In this document: in pieces, positions 26,350 to 39,615 of the stretch
How the letters are laid out: every line of letters starts with the position of its first letter
Numbering within the stretch: position 1 is the stretch's first letter
Source: Serinus canaria
Lineage: Eukaryota; Chordata; Aves; Passeriformes; Fringillidae
Assembly (NCBI RefSeq): GCF_022539315.1
Contig: NC_066317.1
Coordinates: forward strand, 47,657,935 to 47,721,934
DNA: 64,000 bases
Reading direction: 5' to 3'
Made by a program: the position numbers and the translations under genes
The notes under the pieces: model-generated
Seen by the model: only the letters and a program-made list of their open reading frames with translations
Databases searched by the model: none
Told to the model about the DNA's origin: nothing

Positions 26350-29300
26350 AAGCAGCCCTGTGCTTCTAAGGGTTAAAAAGCAACTACAGCGTATGATTTA
26401 TTACAAAGACTTTTTTCTTTTTAACCCTTTTCCCTTCCTCAATGCCTTTTATGTGCAAAGATATAACAGCATATCCCCAGAAGATTTATAGCCTCTCTTA
26501 GTCAAACACCAGGCCCGTCACCTCTATTTTCCAAAGGGAGGGAATGGGTGTGGGGCTAGGGAGGAGGAACACATCTGTTCATATAAGAATCCAATCCTTT
26601 TTCTGCTAGAAGAATAATAGCAAGTCACCAAGCAAAAACCACAAAAGGAACTGCTTATTCTTTTATTCTAGAGGAAAAATACATTTTAAATGAACTAAGC
26701 AGATTTGGACTTCTGGTTCAAGCAAAGAAACATTTCTGTAAATTATGTCTCCCCTGTGTGCTATCTAAGAGGCACTCTTGCTCAAACGGTGAAAGCACTT
26801 ATGAAACTTATATTAAAGCTGTGCTGAACGAAAGAATGCATTTTTCCTGCATCTGAAACTTCCTGACATCATTTACTGCTGGGGTATGAATATGTATATC
26901 AGAGTCTGACCACTTGTCCAACATTCTGAATGCCCATGTCACTAATTTCCAAAGTTGGCAAGTTTAGTCAAACAAAAGGAACAAAGTGTGCTGTGTACCA
27001 GCAATAAAACTGTGCACTCAGAACCATCTATCAAGACATTAGACTTCTGGCCAACTCCAAAATACAGTCCACAAGCACTATATTTGTGGGGTTTTTTCCC
27101 TTTAACTAATCTATTCTATTTTTTTTTCTTCTCTGACCCTTTTTTCCTGTTTTGATTTCTGTATGTATAACCAGTACCACCAAATCAGAAAAGCAAATTT
27201 AAAAAATTGCATAAATGAAAAATATTTTTCATGGCTATTTAACAGATATGGCTATAGAAATAACAAAACTGGATATAAAAGAAAAACATATAGATTCTGA
27301 AAGTGAAAATGTGATATTTCATCCTCCCTGCATTTTTAATTTGAAACGATGATGTGGATTAAACTTTTACCAGCTGTCCTGACTACAAGTTCCTAGTTTT
27401 TATAAGCCAATGTTAAATATTAATACAGTTTTGCATTTACTTCACTGTGGTTTTAAAGCAAACATAACCTTCATGGAATGTTTTAAAATGTATGACTTTA
27501 AAAGGCCTAATCCAACTTCCAGGAAGGTCAAAAGGAATCTCTGTGTTAACCAGGATGAGGCTTGGAGCAGGAACTCAGTAAGGTCTTCATGGTGCATTTA
27601 GCTGTCTCAGGTGCAGAGGAAAGAGAGACAACAGAGCCGTCCTCTCAAGTTTGCAGGAAAGCCTCATTTAGTAGGAGTCAGTGAGTAAATATCTCACAGC
27701 TCATATGATGATTTTGTTAATTAATTCCTCGACTTCCAAAAAAAAAAAAAAAAAAAAAAGTGGTCTGAAAAAAGCCTTCTGAGATACAGAGATATTTCAG
27801 ATCCTAAGCTGCCATAGGAACTGCAGTGATAGAGTTCTGGGTGGGGGCATTGAGGAGGCTCCCAGCTCACAGACATTGGGAGGACTTTGACTTGGGTTTA
27901 TTTCTCCTTGTCTGTGCCATCTCTAGTGCTTGGATTGTTAATAAAAATGTTTGTGTTCTTTAGGCAGAGGCTATTCTCTGCTCCCCTCTGATGATGGCAC
28001 CTGTACAGGGTCTCCTGCAAATGGGCAAAATTAACCTTCTCTTTATTTGAATCCCCAATTTCTCCAACCTGCAAGAAAATTCTTTCAAGAGTTTCTTAAG
28101 TATGGGTTTGCAAGTGTGTGTGGTTGGTTTACTTTTGTGTGACTAAATGGCATTTCAATCACACAAGTGGATTTATCTCCCTTTTGCCAAATAAGTCAGT
28201 GGCAGATTTCAGGACTGATCCTGCAAACACTGCCAGCCTGGAAAGCTTTGAAAATACATGAGTTTTCCTATAAACTGCTGAGGTCTTAAATTACTTCTTT
28301 GGTCTTTTTCCTTTCTCTGAAATATTGATATAGCCTGCAGAATGTGATGTGACTGTTGTAAAGGTGAACTGGATTGTTCTGACCTACACAGTAAAAATCT
28401 TTGTTCTGCTCCCTTTTCTGTAAAGGTACAGTTTGACATGCTAGAAGATTCATTTGCATTGATTTTTGCCATTTGCTTTAAACTAAATCCACAAAAAAAT
28501 TAAGAATACAGGTAAAAACTATAATGTTGACTGTTGCTGAGCATCCTACATCTGCAGTTTGAGGACGTTGGATGGCTCTGAGTAGCGCACTCACTTTTAG
28601 ACTGGTTTTGTTGGGTGATGCTCCTGCCAAACATCAGTGCTGACTTTGCTTATTATTTATTCCCAGCCAAAACCTTCCAGCTTCCAGGTGATGTGTCATA
28701 AACTTAATTACATCACATTCAGTTTGAATGAGAAGCATTGTTTTTAAAAGCTCGTGTAGTTCTGATTGTTGTTGTTTATAAAGCTTAGTATGAAAATTAA
28801 TGAAGGTCAGATCAGTCATATAGTAGGGAGAAGAGATACTTAATTGTATTTTAAGGTATTGTTATCTACCAGGCTTTTTTTACTGTCTCTATAGCAAACC
28901 TACAGGGAGAACACATTATAGCACTCCTCATCTGCTTCTGTGCAAGATCAAACATTTCCTCTTAAATGACTTCTGAAATCAGTGGCTCCCTGCACACTGT
29001 AATTACCTTACTACTGCCAAATCAGTTGTAAAAACAGATATTAAAATCTTCTTAACCATATTCATATTTCCTAATAATTATTTTGCTACATTCCATTTTC
29101 TGGATTTGGGCTTTTTTTCTTGTTCTTTTTCCCCTGATTTCACTACTATACTTTTGGCATTCTTTCAGACTATTAAGCAAGCCAGTGACCCAGGAAGCTC
29201 TCGCATGAGAGTACATCCTATTATCACTTCAGGGAGTCACTACCAATGTAATGTAAAGTCCCAGAACTTTGGATTAGCTACTAGAGTCCAAGCAGAGATG

Positions 29301-32300
29301 AACTCTCCCAAACATTCATAAATAATGTCAGAGTTCTGTCTTGACTAGGGCAGTGACAGATAGGCTCAGCTCATATCTTTTCTGATAGTCATATCTTGCA
29401 GGATCAGTCATTTCACCCCAGCTCTTCATTAAATTTTGTCTTGGATTTCAAAGAGTAAAAAAGGCCAAATTGAGGTATCAGCTTCTAAAACAGCCTGGTG
29501 CAAGCACATTTCCCTTTAAAAATAAAACCAAAAGATTTTGTCACTGAAATTGCAAGCCCTTGAGTAAGGTGATTTGCTGCATTGGGCATATAACAACTGT
29601 GTTGAACAAAATCCTGTATGCTGATCTCCCAAGTGATATCTTTAGTCTTGGCTGCTTGTGAGAATGCCCTTCCTGCAGCTCTCTTGCTGGGAGAGCCACC
29701 TGCCAGGCCACCAGCATCCCTGTCACCTGCCAGGCCACACATATGTCCCAGACTGGAAGTGCTGGCAGGAGTGCTGCGAGGGGCCCCAGAATCAGCCCCA
29801 TGACCCAGGGAGTCTCCAGCTGCCTCTCTGCTCCTCCTCTGGCTGCAGAGCCTCATCCCATTGCCTACATCAGCAAATTAAAACAGGCCCATGAAGCCCA
29901 TAATGTGCATTTTGGTTGACTGAATCAAGGGGAAATGTGCTGCTTTTCTTCTTTCTTTTCCCTTGCTTGTTTTTCAGTATTCTTTTGTACTTTTCTGGTC
30001 TGGGTTGGAGGCTGAAGCTCTGACAGCCAACTTTTTATGATTTATTCCTGGGATTTGACCAGCACTGCATGGTTTTCCACCCCAGTCAGGAATATCACCA
30101 TGTTTTCTCAAGTCTGTCAGAAATATTTGAGGGGTAAGGTTACATAAACCAGCTGTTAAAGGCAGCGCCACTTACTCTTTCCCACAGGTAACCATTGAGA
30201 AAGCTGGTTACAGTCTGTGGAGAAAAACTCAGAAGTCAGGTTATCTCAGCCTCATGACTGCCAAAGTAAGTGAGATTAATCATAAGTGCCTTAGGGCTCA
30301 CCCAAGAAGCAGAAGTTTGATTACTGGTATCTTGATCCATGTGTACACACGTCACCATAATGGTTCCTTATCTGGAGTCTGTAGCCCTGCTGGGTAGAGG
30401 GGTTAGGATCAAACCTCAGGAGTCATCATTCTCCTCCTAAGGCAGCAAGAGTGGAAGATATTTTTATGCCAGCAATGCAGCCATCCCTATTTGAGGAACA
30501 TTTTATGCCAGCCATCCCCATCTACCCTTTAGAGGATCACTCTTGCCATTCTTTTGAGCTCTACAGAGACCACGTCCTAAAGATGATTTGGCTGTGGTTA
30601 CACTCAGTAACTGACGTGTGCTGAAGGCATCCCCCCTGTACAACCACAGCAGTGCTCTCCACCTCCTCACCCAGGAGGGCACAGAGCTGTTAGAAGTAGA
30701 AAAGCAGGGACAGATGTCTAGAATAGATAGGAATTTTTGATCTCACATGATGTGCAATTATCCTTTCTTCATTCCTGCTGTGGCTAAAAATAGCCTGTCT
30801 TATGGCTACCAAGCAAGGTTTTCTGGAGAAGTGTTTAATTTTACTTTTAATCCAGAAGTTCCTGTGCTTCGGAATTCAAAAACAAATTCTCCAAGCAACA
30901 ATTCTTAAGTCTAAAAAAAAGTTCAGTATGTAGTTATTCCAACCACTAGCAGAGCAAGATAATAAAGCCCAAAATAAAAAGTAAAAAATAAAGAATAAAA
31001 ATTACTGGTTTTTTGTATTTCTAACAGCCGTTTTCAAAGCACTGAACATAGGGAAATGTTTTGACAGCCAAAAAAAGATTGAAAAATGACCACATTTTGA
31101 CCACTGTTTCACCTGAAAACTGTTACTCAATCGTGATTTGGCAAAGAGCTCCTTCTCTGTAACTTGCTGAGAAGAAATTAATTATTGCAAGTAAATACCC
31201 ATACTTCCTTATAATCTTAGCTGCTGCAGTAATTTTTAAACAGTACCAAGCTTACCAGCTAGAGGTGAAAGGCTCAGTATGGTATTGCCAGGCAATTCCC
31301 TAATCCCCAAACAGTCATATTAATGAATATTGGAACAGAAAGGTCAGGGGAAAGAGATAGCATCAGACCTGCTTTGTAGCAGAGTGTGCATTTCTTTTTC
31401 CTTGAAACAGAATTAATGACCAAAAAAAGGTGAAAGGATGTGAGAGAACATGACATTTGAGTGTAGAAAAGTGTAGAAAGAAAATGTGTTTACCAGGGAA
31501 TGAGGACAACTGGGTTGGTTTGGTTTTTTTTTCACTCACACCAGGGAAAAAAAAAAAAGAAACATTCAAAAAGAATAAATGAATACATACCAATGCTTTT
31601 TTCTGTTTCTCCAAGTGCTCCCTCACATGCAGCACTACTTATTTATTTTTAAATAAATAGTGCTGTATACAAGGGCACTGTTTCAATCCTTAACTCAGTG
31701 CCTAATAAACATATGCCTAACTTTAAAAATATGCATTTTCCTTTTTTTGGTATTATGAAATTAAAGCATGAGAATAACTGACAAAGAAAAAGCCCAAAGA
31801 AATCTCCAAATGAACACATTAGGAGTAACCTTTAGCCTTAAGTAGGATACATCCTTTAAAGATCTAAGGAAGAGCTTGTTTTATAGGAAATATTAATATC
31901 TAGCACTAGTTGTTTGCTTATTACACATGAAAGTTGCACACAAGTAGCTCACAGGCAATGGAGCCTCTGGATTTAAAAGAGTAATTCCTTTGAATCACTA
32001 AAGCTGGTAAACTAAGCTAGTCCCATTAACTTGAATCAGCAACCAAAGAGATAATTTTATCAAATATTTTAATAGTACAAACAGGAATTTAAAAAAAATC
32101 TTATATTGCTGATGCTAAAAATTTATTTTGGATCTTAAATATCAGCTCTCCAATGCTAAAAACAGAGCAAACTTCTGCATCTTTGACCATGGTAGCATAT
32201 CCCTCAGTTCCTCTGGCTCAGGTCCTCAACACCATCTTCCTCAGGCTACTTTTCACCCACTGAGGACCACCCATCCAGGTTTGTGTTGATATCAGTGCAT

Positions 32301-33211
32301 GTTTATAACAGATTGTTGTGGGGTTTTCCATTCATTGAATTTATCCTGTCTGTGGAATGGCCTCTTAACACTGCCTACAACCTCAGATTTCCCAAAGAAT
32401 TTAAGACATTTCAGGTCTGAAGAAATCAGCATTTGGTGATATAAATTAGTTCCATATTTATGATAATCTAATCAGTGAATGACAGATTAGGTGAGATTAA
32501 AGACTGAGGCCCATTTTCTTTTTCCTGACTGCAGGTGGGTAGGATTTAAGGGAGAGCTCTACCTCATCTCCCACAGCCTAGGGCAAGTCAGGGACTGGCT
32601 CACCTTGGCACTGTTTTGAGTAGCTGCAGAGTTGCTGTGCTCAGGTGCTTGTTGCTCCTGATATGCTGCATTTCCAGATCCTGAGCAAGAAGGGTCCTGC
32701 CACTCACCACATCCAGTCTCATCTCTGTGGCCACCCAGAACTGCTCCAGGGGAGGTGTGGAGCCCTGCAGCAGTGCCATCTCCACCTCTCCATGCAGTGA
32801 GCAGGCTGTTAGGCACAGGCTGTCTGCCTGAGCAGGATGTGCACACAGGAAATATTTGGGGATCCTGTGCTGAAGTGCACTGTCCTAAATTTTATCCAAA
32901 CAAGATTTGTGTGCCAGAAAGACATCTTATCTAGTGAGACCAATATATAGTAATTTTAAACTTTGGATCAGTAACTGGGGATTGGCTTTAACTCAAAGCA
33001 GGCACACTGATACACTTTTTAAAATATTTTGCTGGTAATTTTTTGATGGCAGCTGAACATTGAGCAGATGTCTTCACTGGGCTGTCCTTTTCTCTGGTAT
33101 AATACTGTGGGCTGAAAGTCCTGTTGAGTGTCTACATAGAAGTCTAAATGTGCCTCTCTAAATGGTATTACCCTGCATTTGCAGGCACAGCATTTCATTT
33201 GCCTGTGTTGC
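26350..33211. other. Intergenic DNA upstream of SHISA3
   Basis: AT-rich, mostly unique-looking DNA. I recognise no gene, RNA gene or transposon. It contains a 22-base A run (27738-27759) and assorted short A/T runs. The frames present are short and lack splice context or known motifs. Confidence 0.65.
27738..27759. repeat. Poly(A) tract, 22 bases
   Basis: Uninterrupted A run in intergenic DNA. No retrotransposon body is recognisable next to it, so simple-repeat expansion is the safer reading. Confidence 0.9.
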
Positions 33212-33336
33212 TGTGATGGTTTACCCCAGTTCAGCCCCTTGCAGCCAGTCCCTCACATTGTTCTCAGCCCAAATCCAAAACACAGCCCTTTACTGGCTAC
33301 TCTGAAGAAATTAACTGTACCCCAGCCAAAACAGCA
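33212..33336 (+). mobile_element. Short LTR-like sequence (avian ERV type), copy 1
   Basis: 125 bases starting TGTGATGGTTTACCCCAG and ending GAAGAAATTAACTGTACC, then CCAGCCAAAACAGCA. Both ends match an avian endogenous-retrovirus LTR that I recall as starting TGTCGTGGTTTAACCCC and ending near AACTCTATCCCAGC. The middle, several hundred bases in the full LTR, is absent. A second sequence with the same end structure is at 49371-49520. No clear target-site duplication is visible. No internal viral genes are present. Confidence 0.6.
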
Positions 33337-34327
33337 TGGTTACCCACTCACCTGACTCCCTCAGGTATCATCACGAGTCTCCAAACACAGCTTCTCTGTT
33401 TCAAGATGAAATGTCCCCTGAGACAGCCACTCAAGCTGGTGGCTGCTGCCACCACCACTCACGAACTGGCTGCTGCCATCAGCACAGCCATGGTGCAGTG
33501 GTGCCAAGCAGAGTCTGCATTTGTGTCTCACCACAGTTCCACATGGAGCAGCCTCTTCAGCCAGCCCCCTTGCCTTAGCTGGAGAGATGACAGGACAGCC
33601 TCCTGTGTGTGCTTCCCATGGTACCTCCCTTCACACAAACAGGTGCCAGGCAAAGATGGGCTGCCTCCCAGTGTCCCCTGGCACAATGTCTGTGAGAAAT
33701 TCTTCTGTTTAGTGAGTAGTGGCTTTCAAATGCTGTCTGCTGCCCGAGGGCTCTGGACCTCTTGCACTTCCATCTTTGTAAGCAAATGCAGTAACTAGGA
33801 GTGGATGGTAACTCAGGGTCACTAACACAAACCTGCTGCTGCTCAGGACTCAGCTTGAGAAGGATTGAGTTTCTTTGCAGTGGTTAACCAGCCAGAGAAG
33901 ATTTTAACTGGAGAACTTTTAGCAGGCAGCCACTATTGGGATGTACATCCATCCCATCTGATATCCACTCTGCTTATCTCTCTGCTGCAATGAAGAGCAA
34001 AGCACTGGCACAGCAGCATTGGACCTAGTACATTGTTAGGGGCTCCTGGATGAGCCTGGGAGTGACTTCTGCTCCAGCCAGACAGCCCCATGCACATTTT
34101 ATCATTTCCTATCTTGCTCTCCACACCAATTTTCCTTCTTGGGAGATAAAACTTTTGGGAAGGAACAAAGTTGTATCTCATGCTCACCTACATGCTTAGT
34201 TTTAGTTATCAAGTACCAATCCTGAAGCCCAGCTTTTAGGAACAAAATCTAGCTCATACCCGCCTGGCTGTCACCAACTGTACTTCAGTGACATTTGGGA
34301 AAAGGTAGATATGTGATGGTAATGTGT
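33337..34327. other. Intergenic stretch between LTR-like sequence and CR1 fragment
   Basis: About 1 kb, moderately GC-rich in the first 350 bases. The + frames at 33336-33578 and 33406-33798 show no recognisable domain. Nothing else is seen. Confidence 0.6.
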
Positions 34328-34940
34328 TCTTGTAGCCCAAAAGGCCAAACACATCCTGGGCTGCATCAAAAGCAGCATGGCCAGCAGGGCAAGGGAGGTG
34401 ATTCTGCCCCTCTGCTCTGCTCTTGTGAGACCCCACCTGCAGTGTCCAGCTCTTGGCCCCCCAGCAAAAGAAAGACATGGACCTATTGGAACAAGTCAAG
34501 AGGAGAGCCACAAAGATGATCCAAGGGATGGAGCTCCATGAGGACAGGCTGAGAGAGAGCTGGGATTGTTCAGCCTGGAGAAGAGTAGGCTCCAGGGACA
34601 CCTTACAGCATCTTCCAGTACCTAATGGGGGCCTTCAGAAAGCTGGAGAAGGACTTTTTCACAAGCAAATAGTGACAGGACAAGGGGCAAAATTTTAACC
34701 TGAACAAGGAGAGGTTTAGATTAGCTATTTGGAAGAAATTCTTTACTGTAAGGATGTTGAGGTACTGCAGGTTGCCAAGAGAAGCTGTGGATGCCCCATT
34801 CCTCGAAGAGCTCAAGGCCAGGCTAGACAGGATTTTAAGCAACTGGTCTAATGAAAAGTGTCCCTGACTATGGCAGGGGGTTTGGAATGAGATGACCTTT
34901 AAATTCCTTTCCAACCCAACCCATTTTATGATTCTATGAC
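34328..34940 (+). mobile_element. CR1 LINE fragment, 3' end
   Basis: About 610 bases of the CR1 3' region in + orientation. It shows AKKAN-like and [23 protein letters not shown] coding remnants, then [20 protein letters not shown], then the 3' tail with TTTGGAATGAGATGACCTTT and the terminal repeat-like TTTTATGATTCTATGA near 34925-34940. 5' truncated, frame disrupted, inactive. Confidence 0.93.
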
Positions 34941-37900
34941 TCCCTGACACAAACAGCAGGGTCTGCACAAATCCATTTCACCCTTTGCAGTTTAGAGCAT
35001 TACCACCATGTAGGAATCAATGCAATTTTCCTTGATTGTACTCAAGGCAAAATTGTGTAGAAAAACATGTACAGGCTATACTCTGCCATGTAGGACACTA
35101 AAAAAAGACAAACTTTAAAGAACTATGAGGAAAATAATAAAATGTTTTGGTGAACACATTAATTTTTTTGGAGACCAGTAACATTGACTTAAAATATTCA
35201 GCTTTTGAATTTGACTTATTCATGGAGACTGGATGCAGTCAAGTGTTTGAGGAATTAATTACTTTATTTCTAAGTATTACTTATTATTCTTATATACAAC
35301 AGCCTGAGGAAATTTTCTTTTGCTTATCTACATTTCAGTCTCTTTGCTTAGATTTATTTCTTCTGGGATCTGACCTATAAAAACAACTGTATTTACGATA
35401 CTCTAAAGTTTACAGCAAACACCTAACAAATACTCCTATTTCAGATATGAAATTTACAGTGTTTAAATATAGTCTTCGATGTTATCATTTTCGGTGTTTA
35501 CTGAGTGAAGTAGTTTTCCAGCAAATGTCAAGAAAGCAGCTAGTGTGTAAATACACCACAGAAAGTAACTGCACACTGCCATCTACAGAGCAGGCCGGGG
35601 ACATGGCAGGAGCTGTTTATCGACAGGAGACATGAGAGAGGGTATTCATACCCAAAAAAATGTCATGGCTTTTCCTCTTCTGGCAGCAGTTTCTGTTAGT
35701 GCAGAGCATGTGTTGCAAAAGAGGCATCGTGGGACAGACTGTGCACAGCTTGTGTGAGGAATGAGAACTGGCACACTGTGGTGAGTAATTATTTCTCTGA
35801 ATGATGCTGTTTGTACTACCAAGGCTGCATTCAGAACAGTCAGGTCAAACCATGCAAGAGGGCAGGAGGAGTGCATGTCCCATTCCCGCTGGGAGAGCTC
35901 CAGTGGGGATGCCAGGCTGCAGACATCCCAGTTTGTGCAGTGTCTTGCAAGAGCACCATGTCAGATCCCTGGCAAAAGGGATCCAGCAGTCTCTCCCTTC
36001 CCCCTCCTGACCTGTATCTGTCTCTCTCCAGCTGCATCTCACCTCTCCTCCCTGCCAGCTGCTGTTCCTGCCCAGTGCTTGCGTTTCCCAAGGGCTGCAA
36101 GGATGGGTAACGAGCACAGGACAGTCTTGGTCCCACCCTCCAGTTCAGTTCATCCACCCAGCAGGGCTGCAAGAAGCACCTGCTCAGGCCCAGCCAGCAG
36201 TTCTCCCCACAGTCTGGAAGAGAGGAGAAGGAGAGTGCACCAGTGTACCACACACAGAGATTATATTAGCAACACTTCAGCAACATTTTACTCTCTCTCA
36301 AGGGCTCCCTTTTGCAAGTGAAAAAAACCAAGGGAAAATGTGTCACTGAAGAGTCCTCCTTCAGCTCCCCTCCTAAATCTTCTATCCTGTGCACAACTGT
36401 CCTTTTCAATAAGCTTTTGGAGGACACTAGGAGGAAAAATGAGAGTTGGAGCAATTGCATAAGGCAAAAGCAGCCATAGAGGAAGAACCCCTTCTCTTTT
36501 ACCCCCCACTTCTGCTGGCCTTGCAGACTGCCAGCAGCCACAGTGCTCAACAGTGCTTGCTTTGCTCATAGCCTGGGTTTGAGCCCTTTGCTGCTGGGTG
36601 GCTCTGAACTAGAGCATCCTGCTTGCGTTTATCACTTTGTAACTGAGGCTGTGTGTACATCTCCTGCAGTAAAAAACCACTGGGGTTTAGACTGACCTAT
36701 CACAACTGGTCCAACAGCTGGGTTTGATAGCTGGCATGTCTATATAAATCTTTGACAACAATAATAGTCAGTAGCCTCAGCCCTAAATCACTGTTAATAC
36801 TGTTCTAAAAACCAGCCCTAAATTAGCTGAACCATTAGCCTCCCTCAGAAGAAACGTTAATGTTTATTGTACAGACTGCCTGTAGTCCCCTGTATTACCC
36901 ATGTTTGGCTTCCTTCACAGAGCTTATCTCATCCTGAATTGATGATGTATTATTACAAACTTAATTTTACTTCAGACTTTTGGCTCAGGAGCCTAGAAAT
37001 TTCTTTAGTGCCAGATTGTTGACTTCAGCCTCAATTAATGATCACTTTTTATCAGCTTAGTTCAAATGTTTGGTTTCTAACTTTTAGTTGTATAGTCTAA
37101 ACATTTCCAAAGTCCAGATAGACAGCTTTAAATTAAAACGTTGTGATTTTGATACTGACTTGATGCCTTCCTGGCTAAGTGGGAACATTTTATTTTTCCA
37201 TCACTTTGATTAATAGACCTGTTACAACCCCTATACTTTAGAGTACCAAGGAGTGAAACAAACAAATGTCATGTAGATTAACCTGGTTAAGACCTAATCT
37301 TATACTTCCGTGAGAAGTTTTTTTTAATTGTTCAGAAGCTAATGCACTCTAGTAAAATTTTCATAATTTTGCAATTATGAATAATTTCACTCCTCTGCAG
37401 TCACCTATTTATCTTTTTTTTGTTCTGCAGATCACATGCTGTATGGTTAAACATCACTCTATTACACAAGCACTTCAGAGTTGAACTTTAAGTATCAGCA
37501 AATTATTCTGCTAGAGTCTCTGCTAGCAGATCTTTACCACCAATAGTTAAGACAGGATAAAAATTAACGTCTTCACATGAAACACTGGTAGTTCTGCTGT
37601 GAATAGCCAGTCCTCAGGCATACTCAGCTGTGGATGCTAGACCAGGCACAGATTTTGTAATGGCTTGTTCCCACACCCTCCATCAAATACCCCTTGGGAA
37701 TTAAAATGACACTACAGGAAACAGCAGTCTTTAGCACAGTAAGAACAAAAATGCTCAGGTTCAGTGTTACTGATAATGAAACTCATCTTGTCATATTGGT
37801 TTGTAATCAAAGATGCATCTGTATTTTGTAGACTTACTTTAGTACCTTCTTATAAACTAACCAAGCACATTTAAACAATTTTTTCTTGAAAGATAATTAA

Positions 37901-39521
37901 GTCAACTTCTGGTGAAGAGGAGATATGTTTGAAATTGAATGCACCTTTTATATTTGGAAGGTTATTGTACCAGCTAGGGCTTTTTATTTAGTTAGAGAAG
38001 TTGAACTGAGAAAGAGACACTAAAACAATTATCATTCTTGAAAATCATAACAAAAGCACTTTGTATTGCTTTGTTTTGAGTCATTTGAGATTCTTAAAAT
38101 GCTCATTAAGTTTATTAATGTATGTTCTGGTATGAATATATGTGTATCCCTGTCTTGCATTTGCCAGCAATCATAAAATGGAATTAACATATTGTCCTAG
38201 TGCATACTTCACATTTATGCAAAGAATCCTGCCAAGTATTCCCATCACTTAGGGATGAAAGGTTAGATACATTAGTTCCTTGCATAGCCATGTGGACACT
38301 CATCACAAAAAAGGATCTGTAAATATGCTGAGATTTATTTGAACCCTGATAGAGTTAAATAAAATGGAAGCATCAATGAGATCAAACTGTGCATCCCACT
38401 GGTGAATTAATGGCACACGAGCAGCAGGGAACTGGTGACACAAGAAACTCTATGGAAGACATGGAAGTGCCCAGAGCAGCAGCTTCCTTACTGTGATAGA
38501 GCCAAGACTTCCTTAAAGCAATGTGACCACTCTCCTTCACAAGGCAACTTAATCACACAGATAATTTATTGTTTAATTCCATTCTCATCTCTAATAAGTT
38601 TATGCAAACCTTTGGCTTCTGTCCCAATGCACAAGTCAGGGACATCAGATACTGTATCTTTATGTGTGCAAAAATCATGTGTTATCTGCCTGCCTTACCA
38701 TCATTAGTCCTGATTAATTCCATGATGAGAAGTGAGATGCCTGTTAAATACTGCCTTTATTGCAGTGCTTAGACCTCTGTGCATAGGCAAGTCATAAATG
38801 GAGGATTATTTTGTACCCAGGCTGTAAGCATGATTGCTCTGGCAATTCACAGTTTTTGTATGAGTGAATGTGCTCAGGAGCAGATGTGTAAATGAAGCTC
38901 TGGGCAAGAAGTTAAAAATTTTGTCACTCAGCAAAAAGTGCAAAGTCACAGCAAGGTAAATTTAGAGATAATTTTCCTTCTGTATTTATATATTTTTTTA
39001 TTGGATAGTTGAAGAGGTAAGAGACATAGGTAATAGGCTCATAATGAAATATAAGTTATGATACTTACCTGTGTTCTTTTTTACTCATGTCAGTTTGAAT
39101 AATATAGAACTCAGGAGGTCTCCTCGGAGATAACTTCAGAGTCATACTGTTCTTGGTCAGATAATCTGTCCTGAAACAGCTGATAAATTCTCATGGCTAT
39201 CAGATTATTTTTCTCCTGGCTAGCTGCACCTGAGACTATAATAATACCACTGGGAGTAGTTATCAAATAGGCTTTGGTATTGATAGCTGACTACTTTCTA
39301 AATCTCACTGACTAGCTCAGCAGTATAATGAAATATCTGATGCCTATGAAGTTTTTCCTACAAAGAGCTTTTTCTGTCCTACTGGGATGTCTTTAGAACA
39401 GAACAAGTTCTCAAAAATCTATGTGATTTGCAAACTTTCCCTTCTTTTCTGCCATTCTTCCTGAGGATTCCATGTCCATTTTTTTAATTACATCACTCTC
39501 CGTCTGATATTTCCCACCGTG

Positions 39522-39571
39522 AATTCAATTTAACGCTAATAGCATCATAGCTATTAGTGTTAAATTGAATT
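39522..39571. repeat. Near-perfect inverted repeat (22-bp arms, 6-base loop)
   Basis: Left arm 39522-39543 (begins AATTCAATTTAACGC) pairs with right arm 39550-39571 (begins GCTATTAGTGTTAAATTG) around the loop ATCATA. There is one mismatch, which would be a G-U pair in RNA. Confidence 0.95.
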
Positions 39572-39581
39572 TATTGTTAAT

Positions 39582-39615
39582 AGCTACCCATCCTGTTTGC
39601 AAAGGATGGGTAGCT
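39582..39615. repeat. Perfect inverted repeat (12-bp arms) next to the previous one
   Basis: AGCTACCCATCC (39582-39593) and GGATGGGTAGCT (39604-39615) flank TGTTTGCAAA, which itself holds the palindrome TTTGCAAA. Only 10 bases separate it from the hairpin on its left, and TAATAGC occurs in both. Confidence 0.95.

Noticed and set aside
27738..27759. A run as a processed-pseudogene or retroposon tail
   Set aside because: No retroposed body or target-site duplication could be recognised next to it.
35840..36321. Overlapping frames of 90-148 codons on both strands
   Set aside because: Several frames are open at once on both strands, which fits local base composition. No domain or conserved motif is seen.
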